A DNA stretch of 64,000 bases from Dactylorhiza incarnata. Taxonomy: Eukaryota > Streptophyta > Magnoliopsida > Asparagales > Orchidaceae. Position numbers and translations under genes: made by a program. Positions 20,701 to 31,096 of this stretch are shown here, piece by piece (position 1 is the stretch's first letter; each line of letters starts with the position of its first letter). The notes under the pieces were generated by a model. It searched no databases and was not told the origin of the DNA. It was given only the letters and a program-made list of their open reading frames with translations. The DNA lies in contig JAWHQI010000074.1 in NCBI GenBank assembly GCA_033032865.1, forward strand, positions 9,232,501-9,296,500. Direction: 5' to 3'.

Positions 20701-21856
20701 ATGCTGAAGGTAGTTGGGGTGGTGGAGGTGCATTCATGACGGGCACGTGTGTTCAGGCTATGACTTCCATCAACTATCAAGACGATTGGATAGTGGACTC
20801 TGGGTGTGGTCATCACCTCACTGGGGATGAGTCGAAGTTCTACTCATTGCAGACATATACAGGTAATGATGTTATCATTACGGCTGATGATATTGTTCAT
20901 GCAGTTGAGAAGCAGGGTGTGGTTTCTTTGAACGATGATAGAGGTACTCTTACATTGAAGAGTGTCTATCATGTTCCGGGGATGAAGAAAAACCTCTTCT
21001 CGGTGACGAATGCGGTGGATGCTGGCTATCACGTTCTGTTCGGTCCAACAGAAGTGAAATTTCTCCGAAATATTTCAGCGGTGAAAGCTGAGGTCACTCA
21101 TGTTGGGAGACAAGTGAAGGATTTGTTTGTTCTTTCAACAAATTCCTATGTTGATAAGATGAGGGCTAACGACAGCGTTGCTATCTGGCACAAATGACTT
21201 GGGCATGTTGGAATGGATAAGTTGAAAGCTATGGCGGGAAGAGGCCTGGTGAAAGGTCTGCCTAGCTTGTCATCTTTCGGAGATGGTCATGTTTGTGCAG
21301 GTTGTCAGTTGGTTAAAGCTCAGCGCTTTCCATTTGACAAATCACAAAGCAGATGTAAAAGACCATTGGAGTGCATCCATAGTGATCTGTTTGGACCTAC
21401 CAACACTACCAGTCTTGGAGGTAGTAGGTATATGCTGATTTTGGTTGATGACTTCACCAGATATACCTGGGTATATTTTCTGAAGTAGAAGTCAGAGGCA
21501 TTCAAGAAGTTTGTGGAGTTCAAGGATCTAGTGGAAGGTCGGCTAAACCTACGGGTGAAGAAGTTCAGAACAGATAATGGAGGGGAGTTTACCTCCAAGG
21601 AGTTCTTTAACTTCTCCAGGAAGCATGGCATCCAAATGGAGATTTCTTGTGCTCACACTCCACAACAGAACGAAGTTGCAGAGCAGAAGATCCGTCACCT
21701 GATGGAGACTTGCAAATGCTGGCTTCATGCCAAGAATATCCCAAAGTCTTTTTGGGCAGAGGGTATGTCTTGTGCAGTTTCTGTTATCAACCGGATGCCC
21801 CTCAGTCCCATCAACATGAAGACTCCTAATGAGTTGATTTCAAGGAGAAGCCAAGC
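20700..21856 (+). pseudogene. pol: E3 protease and integrase, broken
   Basis: In the gag frame: protease motif DDWIVDSGCGHHLTG near 20780; GAG-pre-integrase zinc region (LGHVGM ... CAGCQLVKAQ) to 21330; integrase core with HSDLFGP, RTDNGGEF and NEVAEQKIR. In-frame stops are TGA 21195-21197 (CGA expected) and TAG 21486-21488 (AAG expected). The frame changes near 21840-21856 into the RT frame. Usually NG(V/M)AE precedes the catalytic E; here NEVAE. Confidence 0.85.
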
Positions 21857-23932
21857 GTGGAACACTTTCAAGTGTTCGGTTCTACCTATTATGTGCAGGT
21901 TCTGGATGCCCTTCGAATGAAGCTAGATGCTAAGGCAAGGAAGCTAGTCTTCATCGCTTATGATGACCGGAAGAAAGGGTGGAGATGCATGGATCCTGAG
22001 ACACAGAGATATGTGGTATCAAGGGATGTGGTATTCGACGAGCTGATGTCATACCAAGGTAGATATTTTGTGGAGTTACAAGGAAGAAGGGTGGATGGTG
22101 GACCAGTGGATGCAGCAAGGGAAGCTCTGGTGGAGTTGTCTGTTTCTCCAGGTGCTCTAGGTATTTCTTGCTCAGGATCAGGTGCTATAGGTTCTGGAAG
22201 CAGGGGAAGCGAGGCTCTATGTCTACCTGAGAGGAGAGCTAGTCCAGAAGCTACAGTGGATGAGGTGGTTCAGAGTCAAGCTCTGAGGAGGTCCAAGAGG
22301 ACCATTATTCCACCTGATCGGTATACGGGCGGGAACTTGGTGAGCTTTGTTTCATGTTTTTTCGCAGGTCCCCTGGATGAGAGAGATCCATCTTATTATG
22401 AAAATTCCGTTGGAGTCAAGGAGTGGGAAGGAGCCATGAATGAAGAGATGGCTGCCCTCAGGAAGAATGAGACTTGGGACTTGGTGTCTAAGGTTGAGGG
22501 AGTTACTCCGGTGACTTGCAAGTGGGTTTTCAAACTAAAGAAGAAGATTGATGGGAGTATTGAGCGGTACAATGCTCGCCTTGTAGCTCGAGGTTTCTCT
22601 CAGAAGTATGGGGAGAATTATGAAGAAACGTTTAGCCCCATTGCCAAGATGACTTCGGTACGAGTGGTGATCGCATTGGCAGCTTGCCAAGGGTGGAAGA
22701 TTTGGCAACTCGACGTGAAGAATGCTTTCTTATATGGCGAGATTGACAAGGATATCTTCATGGATCAGCAACCTGGTTATGTTTCCAAAGAGCACCCAAG
22801 ATATGTTTGTAAGCTCAAGAAGGCTCTTTACAGCTTGAAGCAAGCGCCTCGGGCGTGGTACGGGAAGATCGCAGAATACCTCCAGTTCTGCGGATACTTT
22901 GCTTCTAATTTAGATTCGAGCTTATTTGTAAAGAAGATGGGGGAGCTTCAGCTCTTGGTGCTGCTGTATGTTGATGATATGATCGTCACGGGAAATTCTG
23001 AGATTGAGGTAGCTAGGCTTCGTGCAGAGCTAGCTATCATATTTGAGATGAAGGATTTGGGCGAGCTCCACCATTTCCTTGGGCTCGAAGTGGAGAGGAA
23101 GGAGAGCGGTATGTTCATTTCCCAGAAGGGCTATGCGGATCGAATCGTGAAGAGATTCGGCATGGAAGGGGGGAAGAGCAGCTCTACTCCACTGGAGGCT
23201 GGAGTTCATCTTCGTCGAGATGAATGGAAGGATCTTACCGATCCTTTGGTGTTCCGGGCTTTGGTCGGAAGCTTGATATACTTGACGATCACGAGGCCAG
23301 ATATTGATTATGAAGTTGGCATGGTGAGTCAGTTTATGGCAGAGCCTCGGAAGCCTCATCTTGTGGCGGCTAGGAGTATATTAAAATATGTCAAATCCAC
23401 CTCGGATTTGGGTCTCTTCTACGGGAGAGATTCAGGCTTTTGCTTGCACGGGTACATGGACGCTGATTATGGAGGAGATTCGGATGATCGGAGATCGATG
23501 TCTAGATATGTCTTTATGACGGGCTCTACAGCTATATCATGGTGCAGCAAGAAGCAGGATTCTGTGTCTGTCTCTACCATGGAAGCAGAGTACAAAGCTT
23601 CATCTTTGGCGGCTCAGGAAGCCATCTGGCTTAGGAGGCCTATGGAGGACATTCATAGGGAGGTGGTAGGTCCTACTCTGCTACGTGGTGACAACGAGAG
23701 TGCTCTCAAACTGGTGAACAATCTAGTTTGTCACACACGTATGAAGCACATAGAGATTTATCATCATTTCATTCGTGAGAAGGTGTTGGAGGGATCTCTG
23801 ATTGTGGAGCATGTGCAGAGCAAGGAGAACGTTGCTAACATATTCACTAAGCTGCTGGAGAAGGGACCTTTTGGTCGGTTGCGAAGTTTGCTTGGGATGA
23901 CTTCTACTTCCCACTTCAAGGGGGAGTGTTAA
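21857..23932 (+). CDS. pol: E3 pol: integrase C-terminus, reverse transcriptase, RNase H
   Basis: An open frame of 691 codons. The first about 180 residues are the integrase C-terminal region and linker. RT begins near 190 (WEGAMNEEMAALRKNETWDLV), with the YVDD catalytic motif near 375 (VLLYVDDMIVTG). RNase H lies at about 520-640 with DADYGGD, STMEAEYKA and DNESAL supplying the acidic residues. It ends with a normal Copia tail (ENVANIFTKLL) just before the polypurine tract. The listed first codon is GTG, so translation would start upstream in the polyprotein. Confidence 0.93.
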   Translation: MEHFQVFGSTYYVQVLDALRMKLDAKARKLVFIAYDDRKKGWRCMDPETQRYVVSRDVVFDELMSYQGRYFVELQGRRVDGGPVDAAREALVELSVSPGALGISCSGSGAIGSGSRGSEALCLPERRASPEATVDEVVQSQALRRSKRTIIPPDRYTGGNLVSFVSCFFAGPLDERDPSYYENSVGVKEWEGAMNEEMAALRKNETWDLVSKVEGVTPVTCKWVFKLKKKIDGSIERYNARLVARGFSQKYGENYEETFSPIAKMTSVRVVIALAACQGWKIWQLDVKNAFLYGEIDKDIFMDQQPGYVSKEHPRYVCKLKKALYSLKQAPRAWYGKIAEYLQFCGYFASNLDSSLFVKKMGELQLLVLLYVDDMIVTGNSEIEVARLRAELAIIFEMKDLGELHHFLGLEVERKESGMFISQKGYADRIVKRFGMEGGKSSSTPLEAGVHLRRDEWKDLTDPLVFRALVGSLIYLTITRPDIDYEVGMVSQFMAEPRKPHLVAARSILKYVKSTSDLGLFYGRDSGFCLHGYMDADYGGDSDDRRSMSRYVFMTGSTAISWCSKKQDSVSVSTMEAEYKASSLAAQEAIWLRRPMEDIHREVVGPTLLRGDNESALKLVNNLVCHTRMKHIEIYHHFIREKVLEGSLIVEHVQSKENVANIFTKLLEKGPFGRLRSLLGMTSTSHFKGEC

Positions 23933-25129
23933 ATTTTTGAAGTGGAAGTGGATTTGAGCTGGGCGGTCTGCGGATTGGAGACCGCAGAGACCGCGCGGTC
24001 TGCGTTGGTTCTCTGGTCGGTTTTGTCTCAGCGGTTTGTTCTGAGCGGTCTAATCTGGGAGACCGCCTCTTCTGTCTGGGCGGCTTACGCGGGTTGGTCT
24101 GGCGACTTGTCCTAAGTCGGCCAGATGTTCTTGGTCTGCCTTCTTGCAGTGACCGGGCGGTCTGACGACTATTCTAGTCGGTCTAGTTACTGAAGACGTT
24201 CTTTGCTTTGCAATAAGGCCGGGCGGTCTGCTTATTGAGACCGCGGTGACCGAGCGGTTTGATTGTAATCGCAAGGTTTAATAAAGGATCTGTGAGCTAT
24301 GCCGAGCTCGGGCGGTCTGCTTTGCGAGACTGCTCACGATCTGATGGATGATTATTGTATCCCGATTGTGCGGTGACGACATCCGTCTACCCGCCTATAA
24401 ATAGGGGTGCAGGGCCCGTCATTAATAATGAGAACTATAAGAACTCAAAGTTGGCTTGATTGTGCCGGTCTCACTTTGAGGTCGTGCGGTCTGAGATTAT
24501 TGTCTGACCGGTTTCTGTGTTTGCAGGTTAGTGGCTTGCAGCTCGCGGTCAGCTTGTCTCCCTTCTTCTAGCTTTGAATAAACCAGTCCGGGCGGACTGT
24601 GTTTAGGTGTTCGCGGTATGTGCAGTGGACTCAGTTGATTAGGCGGTCTTAAGTGACCAGGCGATCTTGAGTTGCAGTCTGTCGCAGGTTGCAGTTCTTC
24701 ATTCAGAGTTTGCGGGTTCTTCTTTAATCAAGACCGTGCGGTCTGGGCGATCAAGAAGTGCGAACTGTTTGTTTTCAGCAGAGGTATAAAGCAGCAAGTT
24801 GGCGGTCTGTGGTTGTGTTCTGGTAGGTGCAGTCTGTACTCTGTTCGCACGGTCTCAGCGCCTTCCGTCCGGCTTGTTCTATTCGCGCGGTCTGGCGGTC
24901 TCAAGTGCCAGGTCGCTGCAGCTTGTTATACACTTGTGTTTTGTGCTTCTCTCCTCCGTGATTCTTATGAATCATGTCTCGCCATGTATACCTCACATTG
25001 TAAAGAGATAGTTAATGTCATAGTACTATTCGTTCTTCTCATTATCACTGTTGTGCTACACTTTTGAAAGGTTTTGTGAAGTGTGTTCCGCATATTTCTC
25101 ACTTTATCTCCAGACCTTAAGTTTTAACA
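23927..25129 (+). repeat. E3 3' LTR
   Basis: Direct repeat of 18587-19772. Dyad cluster 23962-24335; intact TATAAATA at 24396-24403; ends TTTTAACA. The downstream GGTCTG-rich stretch includes a short expansion near 24640-24670 absent from the 5' copy. Apparent ORFs of 60-130 codons here also occur in the 5' LTR and have no protein signature. Confidence 0.92.
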
Positions 25130-25512
25130 ATGATGACGTGTGTTGAACTCTTCTCCACGGATCTCCTTAAGCCTTCATGGATTTATGGGAGTATCTCTCT
25201 GGACCTTCCTCTCTAATGTGGCACAAAGTTCTGGAATTTAGGATCTAAAGAGGATGAAGAAGACGGATCCAAGGGGTCCTTTTTATAGCCTCAGCGCTAG
25301 CGCCCGCGCTACCGCTACCGCCGACTCTATCCCATATTAGGACATATTCTGCGCGGGAGAATCTTCAATCCGAGGAAATATTTCTGCCTTGCCTTCTGTG
25401 CTCCGCGCTACCGCCTGCGCTATCCGCAACCGCCGAGCGCTAGCTCCTTCTAAATGTGCTCCCGGATTGCGCTAATCATAGCTAACGTCGGGCTAATCAT
25501 AGCTAGCGTCCA
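25130..25512 (-). repeat. H 5' LTR, U3 part with dyads and TATA box
   Basis: Resumes H after E3 (25130-25134 is the duplication). The minus strand has CTATAAAA at 25281-25288. Upstream (25291-25505) are repeated GCGCTAGCG, GGCGGTAGCGG and GCGCTACCG words. The right edge at 25512 (GTCCA) is a best guess because the next bases read as coding sequence of G. Confidence 0.6.
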
Positions 25513-25575
25513 TGGCATGGCTTTGGATGAAGAGGTGGAGCTTGGCCTCATAGCCCCCCCAGGGTGGGAGGCCTG
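25513..25575 (-). pseudogene. Remnant of the G antisense ORF left of E5
   Basis: Removing E5 and one copy of its GCCTG/GCCTA duplication joins this stretch to 29934: the reading passes from DESTYR into PPTLGG with a later G-run shift. It shows that E5 sits in G and that H bounds G here. Confidence 0.5.
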
Positions 25576-25807
25576 TGAAGGAGAGTTTAGTTCTTAAGTT
25601 AAAACTTTTTGGGTATTTCAAAATAGTGATATATAGATATGTGTAATGCTGAGTGAGTTATAAAATACTGAATAAATAAAGAAATCAGCAACAAATCACA
25701 GCAAAATAATCACATCACAGATGACACAAAGATATATAGTAGTTCCCCACTAAACCTGGGTACATCTACTCTTCTACCACACTTGGTAGGAATCCACTAC
25801 AGGTTGT

Positions 25808-25922
25808 TGATCAGGTGCCCTGCCACCAAGGGAGTTTTGATCAGGTGTCCAGACACCAAGTGAGCTTTTGATCAGGTGCTCTAACCAATCTACAGGTTTT
25901 TGATCAGGTGCCCTGCCACCAA
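25808..25922 (-). repeat. Four tandem GATCAGGTG units in R-U5 of E5
   Basis: About 37-bp units starting (T)GATCAGGTG; the minus strand can form small hairpins such as GGTGTC-TG-GACACC. Also at 28717-28831. Same place in the LTR as the triple hairpin repeat of E2. Confidence 0.65.
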
Positions 25923-26643
25923 TGGCTGTAACTTTTGAAGGGAGTTATAACACTTTACAAGATGGAAAGGGAAAAGAATATGTTGTTCTTCTCTTTCTAA
26001 GAAGACTCTAGAGATCCAGATAGTGTTGTTGAGATTGGATCTTTGAAGATGATGTTGAAGAGATCCCCCTGTCTGATTGAAATTGATGACAGCTTGTGGA
26101 GGCTTCTTCTCCTGATTATAAATACTCCTTTTCTTCTTCTGCAGTTTGATTCTGAGCAAATGATATTGATTGGTGTCTCAGGATAAATATGTTCTGCAGA
26201 GAAGAGTTAGCAAAAAGAAGATAGATAGATAGATAAAATATATTGTTCTTATAAAGAACTCTGCTGATGTATTCTTCTTTTTGCTTCTCTGTTTTTCTCC
26301 TGTATCTTTCCTTGTTTATTCTTCCTGGTTCTTCCTATTCTCTCATTCTTCTTCTCTGCTCTTCTCCTTTTGTATATATTCTGGAGAAGGCTTCAGGGCT
26401 GATTTGAATTCTTGCCCGACAAGGAAAGAGATAATATCTCTTTAATTTCCTCGAGCAGACAAATTCTCGTCTTTGTCTTTTCTGCCAACGGCTATAATAT
26501 TTAATGTTGCAACGACTATAATATTAATTCATAAAGAAGACTGACAACAATAAATAGCAATATATAAAATAGAAATTAATCAAGAATATTGCTGAGAATA
26601 TTAGATGAGCTGAGAAAGGAGAAATATAATTGTTGATGATAAT

Positions 26644-26886
26644 TTCGTCGAGCTCAGCTTCAATGTTGGTCGATCTGATTATTTAATTCATCGTTCTGAG
26701 CTTCTGCTGAATATTCGTCGAACGCAGATTTGAGATCGTCGAACACAGCTTTTAGTCGACCGCTGAGACGAGCTGTATTTTGTCGACCGCTGAGATGGGA
26801 TGGATTTCGTCGACCGCTGAGACAGGATCGTCGACCGCTGAGATAGCTGTTCTTCGAACGCAGATAGTCGTTCGTCGAACCCAGAG
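26644..26886 (-). promoter_or_regulatory. E5 U3 cluster: TTTCGTCGACCGCTGAGAC
   Basis: Four to five direct copies of CGTCGACCGCTGAGAC, flanked by TTCGTCGAAC words; the same in the other LTR at 29552-29794. The two word types are those of E4: CGCTGAGAC occurs in the E4 LTR and TTCGTCGAAC in the E4 internal cluster. It lies about 260 bp upstream of the minus-strand TATA-like box. Confidence 0.65.
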
Positions 26887-27020
26887 AACATGTCTAATTT
26901 ATATATATATATATTATTTTCTCCTGTCTCCTGTCTTAATGGAATTTGATCTAAGTTATACAAGATGTGTTATGATCATAAAGATGGATCCTAACTCAAA
27001 TCAAAACTAAGGTTCCAACA

Positions 27021-28322
27021 ATCTCCCCCTATTTGAGTTGGGATCCTAAGCCAAATCAAGACTAGGTGTTCTAATAATCTCCCCCTATTTGGTTTAGGAT
27101 ACCTAAGCATAAAAAAGATATTGAATAACTTAAAGCATTATTGTCAGAGATTATAGAAGAATTTATTGTTCTTTTTGAAAATATTTAACCATAAATTATA
27201 TTATTTCTTCTTCTTTTAAAATACATTTAAGCAATTTCTGATTCCTAGATTTTGATTTAAATAGAATTTTTAATATTATGAATTGCTACAGCTGTTAATG
27301 GATTATAAGGAATTTTAAAATCAGAAAAACATTGCCTGATACCTTCCTTCTATAGAATCCCCTTAATCAGAAGAGACTCATACTCAGTGCCCTGATCATT
27401 TCTGATCTATACAATCTGAGTAGAATGCTCAACATGATTTTGGAGAAAGTCTGTAAGAATGTGAAGTTATCTGACTTTGTTTTTAAAATAAAAAATCTAA
27501 AAGATTCTTATAATTGCTGTTTAATTATAATTGAGTTAAAAGATTAAAAGGTTAAGTATTTTCTTATAGTTAGATATATTAGTCTTTTATCTCATTAAAA
27601 TATTAATTTGTAAAATTTCTTTGATTTTGTTGAACATACACAATTTCCTTTTTAAAAGATTGTCCAAATTTTTCAGCATTAATTACTTTATTTTTTAAAG
27701 AAATAATTTTCTTTTCTGATACTTTCAGATCTTCTTTAAGTTTATCAGAAGTTAAATTTTTTATTGTTAACTCTTTTCTGATTTCATTTTCGGATTTTAT
27801 TAAATCTGTATATGGAATTTTAGAATCTGATTTGATTTGTTCTGAAGTAAAATTAGGAGTTGAAGTTACCTCGGTTACCTTATCTGATTCAGCTTCTGCA
27901 TCTGAGTTGTGATATGAGCCATATATGGCCATCATGTAGAAAGCTCTAGCTTTTTGTTCTTCTTCTTCTTCACTTAGACTAGATGATGGTTCTGCATCAT
28001 AAATACAGCTAGTGAAAGAGGGTTCAGTTACCATCTTTGTGAGGGAGTTCCAGATGCCTCTTGCTGAAGTGCAGTCAGCAACTTTTTGATGAATGTCATT
28101 TGACATTGATTGAGCTAATATGTCCATAGCCTTTGCATCAGCACTTTTCAGCTTCTTTTGAGCATCTGTTGATGTTTATGAAGATGGAGGTCCTGTCAAA
28201 ATGGAATTATAGATTTCTTCATCTATGGCATTCATATATAATTTAATTCTAGCTTGCCATAAAGAAAATCTATTTAGATTACAGATTGGTGGACTAGCGA
28301 TTAAATAATCTTCTTGTGCCAT
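27021..28322 (-). pseudogene. gag: E5 gag and integrase remnants
   Basis: gag starts at ATG 28322 (MAQEDYLIASPPICNLNRF), meets TAA at 28178-28176, and continues open at 28127-27603 (MDILAQSMSNDIHQK; acidic and Lys/Ile-rich coiled-coil-like region). 27300-27450 translates to a scrap resembling the second integrase block (RNDQGTEYE). The rest of 27021-27600 is AT-rich without recognisable coding. gag resembles that of E2. Confidence 0.75.
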
Positions 28323-28470
28323 GAGATTTTAGAAAAACCATTAAAAAAACTTAAGAACTAATTGATCTTTATGATTCAGGTGTTAGCCTATATAAATAAT
28401 CAACTACCCTCTGATACTAATTGAAAGTGCAATTGAGTATCAGTTGAAGGTGATTAATATAATCAACCTT

Positions 28471-28482
28471 GCTTTGATACCA
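28471..28482 (-). promoter_or_regulatory. E5 primer binding site
   Basis: The minus strand reads TGGTATCAAAGC, one base from the initiator tRNA-Met complement, 2 bp from the LTR. A second degraded copy of this neighbourhood (CTCTGATACTAATTGAAAG) is at about 28410, so the junction seems partly duplicated. Confidence 0.8.
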
Positions 28483-28484
28483 AT

Positions 28485-29928
28485 TGAAAGTGAGGTTAGA
28501 TCTTAAATTAACTCTTTTTGGGTATTTCAAAATAGTGATATATAGATATGTGTAATGCTGAGTGAGTTATAAAATACTGAATAAATAAAGAAATCAGCAA
28601 CAAATCACAGCAAAATAATCACTTCACAGACGACACAAAGATATATAGTAGTTCCCCACTAAACCTGGGTGCATCTACTCTTCTACCACACTTGATAGGA
28701 ATCCACTACATGTTGTTGATCAGGTGCCCTGCCACCAAGGGAGTTTTGATCAGGTGTCCACACACTAAGTGAGCTTTTGATCAGGTGCTCTAACCAATCT
28801 ACAGGTTTTAGATCAGGTGCCCTGCCACCAATGGCTATAACTTTTGAAGGGAGTTATAACCCTTTACAAAATGGAAAGGGAAAAGAATATGTTGTTCTTC
28901 TCTTTCTAAGAAGACTCTAGAGATCCAGATGGTGTTGTTGAGATTGGATCTTTGAAGATGATGTTGAAGAGTTCCCCCTGTCTGATAGAAATTGATGACA
29001 GCTTGTGGAGGCTTCTTCTCCTGATTGTAAATACTCCTTTTCTTCTTCTGCAGTTTGATCCTGAGCAAAGGATATTGATTGGTGTCTCAGGATAAATATG
29101 TTCTGCAGAGAAGAGTTAGCAAAAAGAAGATAGATAGATAGATAAAATATATTGTTCTTATAAAGAACTCTGCTGATGTATTCTTCTTTTTGCTTCTCTG
29201 TTTTTCTCCTGTATCTTTCCTTGTTTATTCTTCCTAGTTCTTCCTATTCTCTAGTTCTTCTTCTCTGCTCTTCTCTTCTTGTATATATTCTGGAGAAGGG
29301 TTCAGGGCTGACTTGAATTCTTGCCCGACAAGGAAAGAGATAATATCTCTTTAATTTCCTCGAGCAGACAAATTTCCGTCTTTGTCTTTTCTGCCAACGG
29401 CTATAATATTTAATGCTGCAATGGCTATAATATTAATTCATAAAGAAGACGGGCAGCAATAAATAGCAATATATAAAATAGAAATTAATCAAGAATATTG
29501 TTGAGAATATTAGATGAGCTGAGAAAGGAGAAATATAATTGCTGATGATAATTTCGTCGAGCTCAGCTTCAAGTTCGTCGATCTGATTATTTAATTCATC
29601 GTTCCGAGCTTCTGCTGAATATTCGTCGAACGCAGACTTGAGATCATCGAACACAGCTTTTCATCGACCACTGAGATGAGCTGGATTTCGTCGACCGCTG
29701 AGACGGGCTGGATTTCGTTGACCGCTGAGACGGGAACGTCGACCGCAGAGATAGTTGTTCTTAGAACGCAGATAGCCATTCGTCGAACCCAGAGAACATG
29801 TCTAATTTATATATATATATATTATTTTCTCCTATCTCCTGTATTAATGGAATTTGATCTAAGTTATACAAGATGTGTTATGACCATAAAGATGGATCCT
29901 AACTCAAATCAATACTAAGGTTCCAACA
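28485..29928 (-). repeat. E5 5' LTR
   Basis: TGAAAGTGAGG ... TTCCAACA on the + strand, direct repeat of 25576-27020. Cluster 29552-29794; hairpin units 28717-28831. Confidence 0.9.
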
Positions 29929-30472
29929 GCCTATAGGTCGACTCATCCTCCTGCACAGGCATGAGGAGAGTGTTGCTGAAGCTCCCGGTCACGAAGATGA
30001 ACCGCCGAATCCAGACATAGTTCTTGTTGGCGGTGCCAGTGACCTTGAGCGGGTTTTGGCCGGAGAAGAAGGCCACCCCGCTCTTCGCCCGAAAGTTGAA
30101 GAGCTTGCGGAAGATGGGGAGGGAGAATTCGATCCCCTCCTCCTGCAATTAGCAGGCGAATGCTACCAGCATCGCAATGGAGTTGGGGTTCAGCTGTGCA
30201 TGGACTACACCAAAGTAGCAGAAAGTCTGGCGCAGCTCGGGCCAGAGGGGAAGGCGGAGCCCCGCCTCAATGTGCTCCAAAGGGATGGCGAGGGTGTCTG
30301 GAGAGAACTGGTTGATGCGGTCACGATCTCCCGGGCGGCGCGCAATGAACCCCTATGGGACATAGTCCGCGATCGCCAGGGTGAAGTCCTCCTTGGACAG
30401 GTCGCAGGTGGAAAAGTCATGGTTGGCGAATGCTTGGGCACACCTGCCCCTCCCATCGGACTCTACGACCAT
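29929..30472 (-). pseudogene. G antisense ORF-B: gypsy-type transposon domain protein
   Basis: From ATG 30472 the minus strand encodes a protein like the plant putative gypsy-type transposon domain (Pfam Transposase_28): IEAGLRLPLWPELRQTFCYFG, LNPNSIAMLVAFAC, FRAKSGVAFFSGQN, ENES-type VQEDESTYR. Stops at 30355-30353 and 30151-30149 are in frame, so it is dead. It is cut by E5 at 29928 and resumes briefly at 25575. The function of this family is unknown; in Tat elements such ORFs can lie antisense to pol. 29929-29933 is the right E5 duplication. Confidence 0.75.
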
Positions 30473-30575
30473 CGCGCAAAGGGAAGGTTGCGGATAAATC
30501 TAGAGAGAGGTGCGAGTGCGAGTGTGAAAGCAAAGAAGGAAGAAGGAATCAAAGTGATAAATATGGTCGGTAGGG

Positions 30576-30700
30576 GATTTATAGAAAAATAAGGAAATCA
30601 AGAACTTCCCGAAGCGCGGGGGTGCAGATAGAAATCGTGTTACCTTCGACGCCTCGGGATTCGAGTCAGCCCCACCTCTGTCCCACTCGCCGGCGAGTGG
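30576..30700 (-). promoter_or_regulatory. Promoter module in front of G ORF-B
   Basis: The minus strand carries TATAAATC at 30576-30583, 104 bp before the ORF-B ATG. About 100 bp further upstream lies the perfect 18-bp palindrome CCACTCGCCGGCGAGTGG (30683-30700), the motif that clusters in the G LTR (44780-45030). Confidence 0.6.
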
Positions 30701-31096
30701 CAAGGTTCGTGCGCAGAGTCCTACCGAAGGGCAAAAGCAACACAAAGCAAAGCGAGATCAAAGAAATAAGCTCACCACTCGGCAAAATAGAAAGAAAATT
30801 ACGTGAAATAGAAACACGATCAACATCAAAAGTACACGATTGTTACATTACAAAGCCGGTATCAACATACAATACAGATCAGTCAATTGCGAGCGGTGAG
30901 GGGATACATGGGGCGAGTGCTGGTAGGCTCAATACTTAATCCATTGCAATCGACCCCAGCCTCGCCTCCCCGTCCTCGGTGGCACTCACGGGTAGTAGTA
31001 CGCGCTTACGACCGTGAGCTCTTGATGAACCAGGCGAATCTGATCAATAGCCCGCGCAATATGCCTCCCGGGGGAAGTCCCCTCACACCTGCCTCC
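30701..31096 (-). other. Noncoding spacer between G ORF-A and ORF-B
   Basis: About 400 bp without convincing coding capacity on either strand. The minus strand turns AT-rich near 30780-30880 (possible 3' untranslated and polyadenylation region of ORF-A). Scattered CACTCG/GAGTG words occur. Confidence 0.4.

Larger units (their letters stand above)
18587..25129 (+). mobile_element. E3: Copia retrotransposon, nearly complete
   Basis: Bounded by LTRs of about 1.2 kb (18587-19772, 23927-25129) and ATGAT duplications (18582-18586, 25130-25134). The order gag, protease, integrase, RT, RNase H is that of Copia. It is not SIRE-like: there is no accessory ORF after RNase H, and the polypurine tract (AAGGGGGAG, 23918-23926) abuts the end of pol. 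Five visible lesions make it inactive. It lies inside the LTR of H. Confidence 0.93.
25576..27020 (-). repeat. E5 3' LTR
   Basis: On the + strand TGAAGGAG ... TTCCAACA. A TATA-like ATATATAC lies near 26372-26380 (minus). The dyad/direct cluster lies upstream at 26644-26886, and four tandem hairpin units are in R-U5 at 25808-25922. Differs from the 5' copy mainly by point changes. Confidence 0.9.
25576..29928 (-). mobile_element. E5: SIRE-like Copia element with internal deletion
   Basis: LTRs 25576-27020 (3') and 28485-29928 (5'), each about 1.44 kb; internal part only 1464 bp. Flanks GCCTG and GCCTA form a near-perfect 5-bp duplication. PBS at 28471-28482, polypurine tract at 27021-27037 (minus: CTCAAATAGGGGGAGAT). 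Internally there is gag, cut short, and a scrap of integrase. It cannot move without outside enzymes. Confidence 0.9.

Noticed and set aside
24672..25067. 131-codon ORF in the E3 3' LTR
   Set aside because: Low-complexity reading of LTR sequence; broken in the 5' LTR and without recognisable domain.
26780..27010. 76-80 codon ORFs in both E5 LTRs (also 29676-29918)
   Set aside because: They read through the CGTCGACCGCTGAGAC repeat and differ by stops and shifts; no family signature.
30056..30592. 178-codon plus-strand ORF
   Set aside because: Antisense shadow of the Transposase_28-like ORF-B, which has clear family motifs on the minus strand.
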